Source: Caldifarciminota bacterium (lineage in GTDB: Bacteria > Hydrothermota > E44-bin80). Taken from it: a DNA stretch of 5,818 nucleotides. Every line of letters begins with the position of its first letter. Position 1 is the stretch's first letter. Positions 5,349 through 5,818 of this stretch are shown here, piece after piece. A program made the position numbers and the translations under genes. Where the stretch lies: contig JAGMEZ010000015.1 of assembly GCA_023127905.1 (NCBI GenBank), forward strand, positions 1 through 5,818, given 5' to 3'. The notes under the pieces were generated by a model that had not been told where the DNA came from, did not search any database, and saw only the letters and a list, made by a program, of their open reading frames with translations.

Positions 5349-5507
5349 TTTTTACTTGCCTCCCCCATAATTCCCCTTTGCATTTTAGTGTTTTAATTTC
5401 CAATTTTTATTTTCCTAATTTCGGACTTTCCTTCTTTTTTATGTCCCCCTTTACATATTCTTTCATACTATTTATCACAATAGACTGTTATATTTCAATT
5501 TGTGTAA

Positions 5508-5536
5508 TATATACCAGACATCAAAGAAAAAATCAA
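5508..5536 (-). promoter_or_regulatory. Candidate promoter of the propeller gene
   Basis: On the minus strand TTGATT (5536-5531) and TATATA (5513-5508) are separated by 17 bases, and the -10 is preceded by TGG, an extended -10 element. Transcription would start near 5500, leaving a leader of about 160 bases before the ATG at 5338. Other weaker pairs exist nearby (for example TTGTGA with TATGTA), so the assignment is tentative. Confidence 0.4.
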
Positions 5537-5619
5537 TATTAATCTAATATGAATTGGAAATTGGTTCTAATTATTGAAGAATTATGTGTGATTTTAATCG
5601 ATTATTTTGTAGATTTGTC

Positions 5620-5646
5620 TTGACTTTTAAACGTGATTATTATACA
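5620..5646 (+). promoter_or_regulatory. Candidate promoter of the downstream plus-strand gene
   Basis: TTGACT (5620-5625) and TATACA (5641-5646) each differ from consensus by one or two bases, but the spacer is only 15. It points at the reading frame starting at 5739 and would leave a leader of about 85 bases. The direction and position fit; the short spacing lowers confidence. Confidence 0.38.
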
Positions 5647-5738
5647 GTTTTGAACAAACAAGATGTCAATATTGGGCAGTGTAAAATTCATATTTCACGA
5701 GATAAGCCTTTAACAAATAAGAAAGGAGGGAGTAAGAA

Positions 5739-5818
5739 ATGAGAACTCAAAAAAGGAGTACACCTTTCTTTTGCCTGTTGTGCCTGAAGATCCGTGAATC
5801 CTTACCACATCTTTGTCA
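5739..5818 (+). CDS. 5' end of an unidentified protein, cut by the window edge
   Basis: An open frame of 26 complete codons begins at ATG 5739, nine bases after AGGAGG (5724-5729, within AAAGGAGGGAG), the strongest ribosome binding site on the plus strand here. The visible residues are MRTQKRSTPFFCLLCLKI followed by RESLPHLC. The basic start and the short hydrophobic stretch FFCLLCL could be the beginning of a signal peptide or membrane anchor, but the following residues are polar and I do not recognise the family. It is divergent to the propeller gene and could share regulation with it. The product cannot be named from this fragment. Confidence 0.45.
   Translation, partial: MRTQKRSTPFFCLLCLKIRESLPHLC

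Larger units (their letters stand above)
5339..5738. other. Divergent AT-rich intergenic region
   Basis: About 400 bp separate the propeller gene (minus) from a reading frame starting at 5739 (plus). It holds the two ribosome binding sites, candidate promoters for both directions and long A/T runs, but no RNA gene, riboswitch-like fold or further open reading frame that can be supported. The only repeated text noted is AATTGGAAATTGG near 5552-5564, which is low complexity. Confidence 0.6.

Noticed and set aside
5339..5383. Longer propeller protein starting at 5383 or 5368
   Set aside because: The ATG at 5383 has no ribosome binding site and that at 5368 only AAGGGG; ATG 5338 has AGGAGG and yields a normal signal peptide.

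Overview
The window looks like a piece of an AT-rich genome from an uncultured, diderm, gliding/sorting-type bacterium. The clues are a Bat (Bacteroides aerotolerance) gene cluster and a secreted beta-propeller protein with a C-terminal 'PNP...DASGKLVKSF...WDGTDDGG...GTYF' domain, the FlgD-like/type IX-type sorting domain known from Bacteroidota, Cloacimonadota and the candidate phylum WOR-3. The unusual density of short intergenic repeats also fits such candidate-phylum genomes. The lineage is inference; there is no rRNA or other marker here.

Layout. Bases 1-61 hold two identical 23-bp GTAG-type hairpin repeats in tandem on the minus strand. Bases 62-175 are a leader with a perfect TATAAT and a second repeat type. 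Bases 176-3867 are a plus-strand operon: batB (membrane-anchored von Willebrand A protein), batC (exported TPR protein with a long charged tail) and batD (membrane-anchored multi-beta-sandwich protein). batB and batC are 10 bp apart, but batC and batD are separated by 100 bp filled with repeats: degenerate 8-bp tandem units, then another GTAG hairpin that ends three bases before the batD ribosome binding site. A moxR/DUF58/batA part of the cluster is not visible and may lie to the left. Bases 3868-3979 are a short AT-rich convergent spacer. Bases 3980-5338 (minus) encode a secreted sialidase-like (BNR/Asp-box) propeller with the sorting domain. Bases 5339-5738 are a divergent, AT-rich regulatory region. 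A further plus-strand reading frame with a strong ribosome binding site begins at 5739 and runs off the window.

How the genes work together. By family knowledge, the Bat proteins form an envelope complex: VWA proteins with MIDAS metal sites, a TPR scaffold and BatD, usually driven by a MoxR AAA+ ATPase. Their exact role is unsettled (stress or oxygen tolerance, envelope maintenance). The propeller protein is a separate transcription unit and probably a surface or extracellular carbohydrate-binding or carbohydrate-acting protein.

The most unusual content is the repeats. There are at least four short repeat types in 5.8 kb, and two of them overlap coding sequence: one supplies the first 11 codons of batC, the other encodes a 'PLSTNNYPLTT' segment inside the sorting domain of the propeller protein. 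The GTAG + palindrome design matches REP elements mobilised by RAYT (Y1 transposase) proteins, although no such transposase is in the window.
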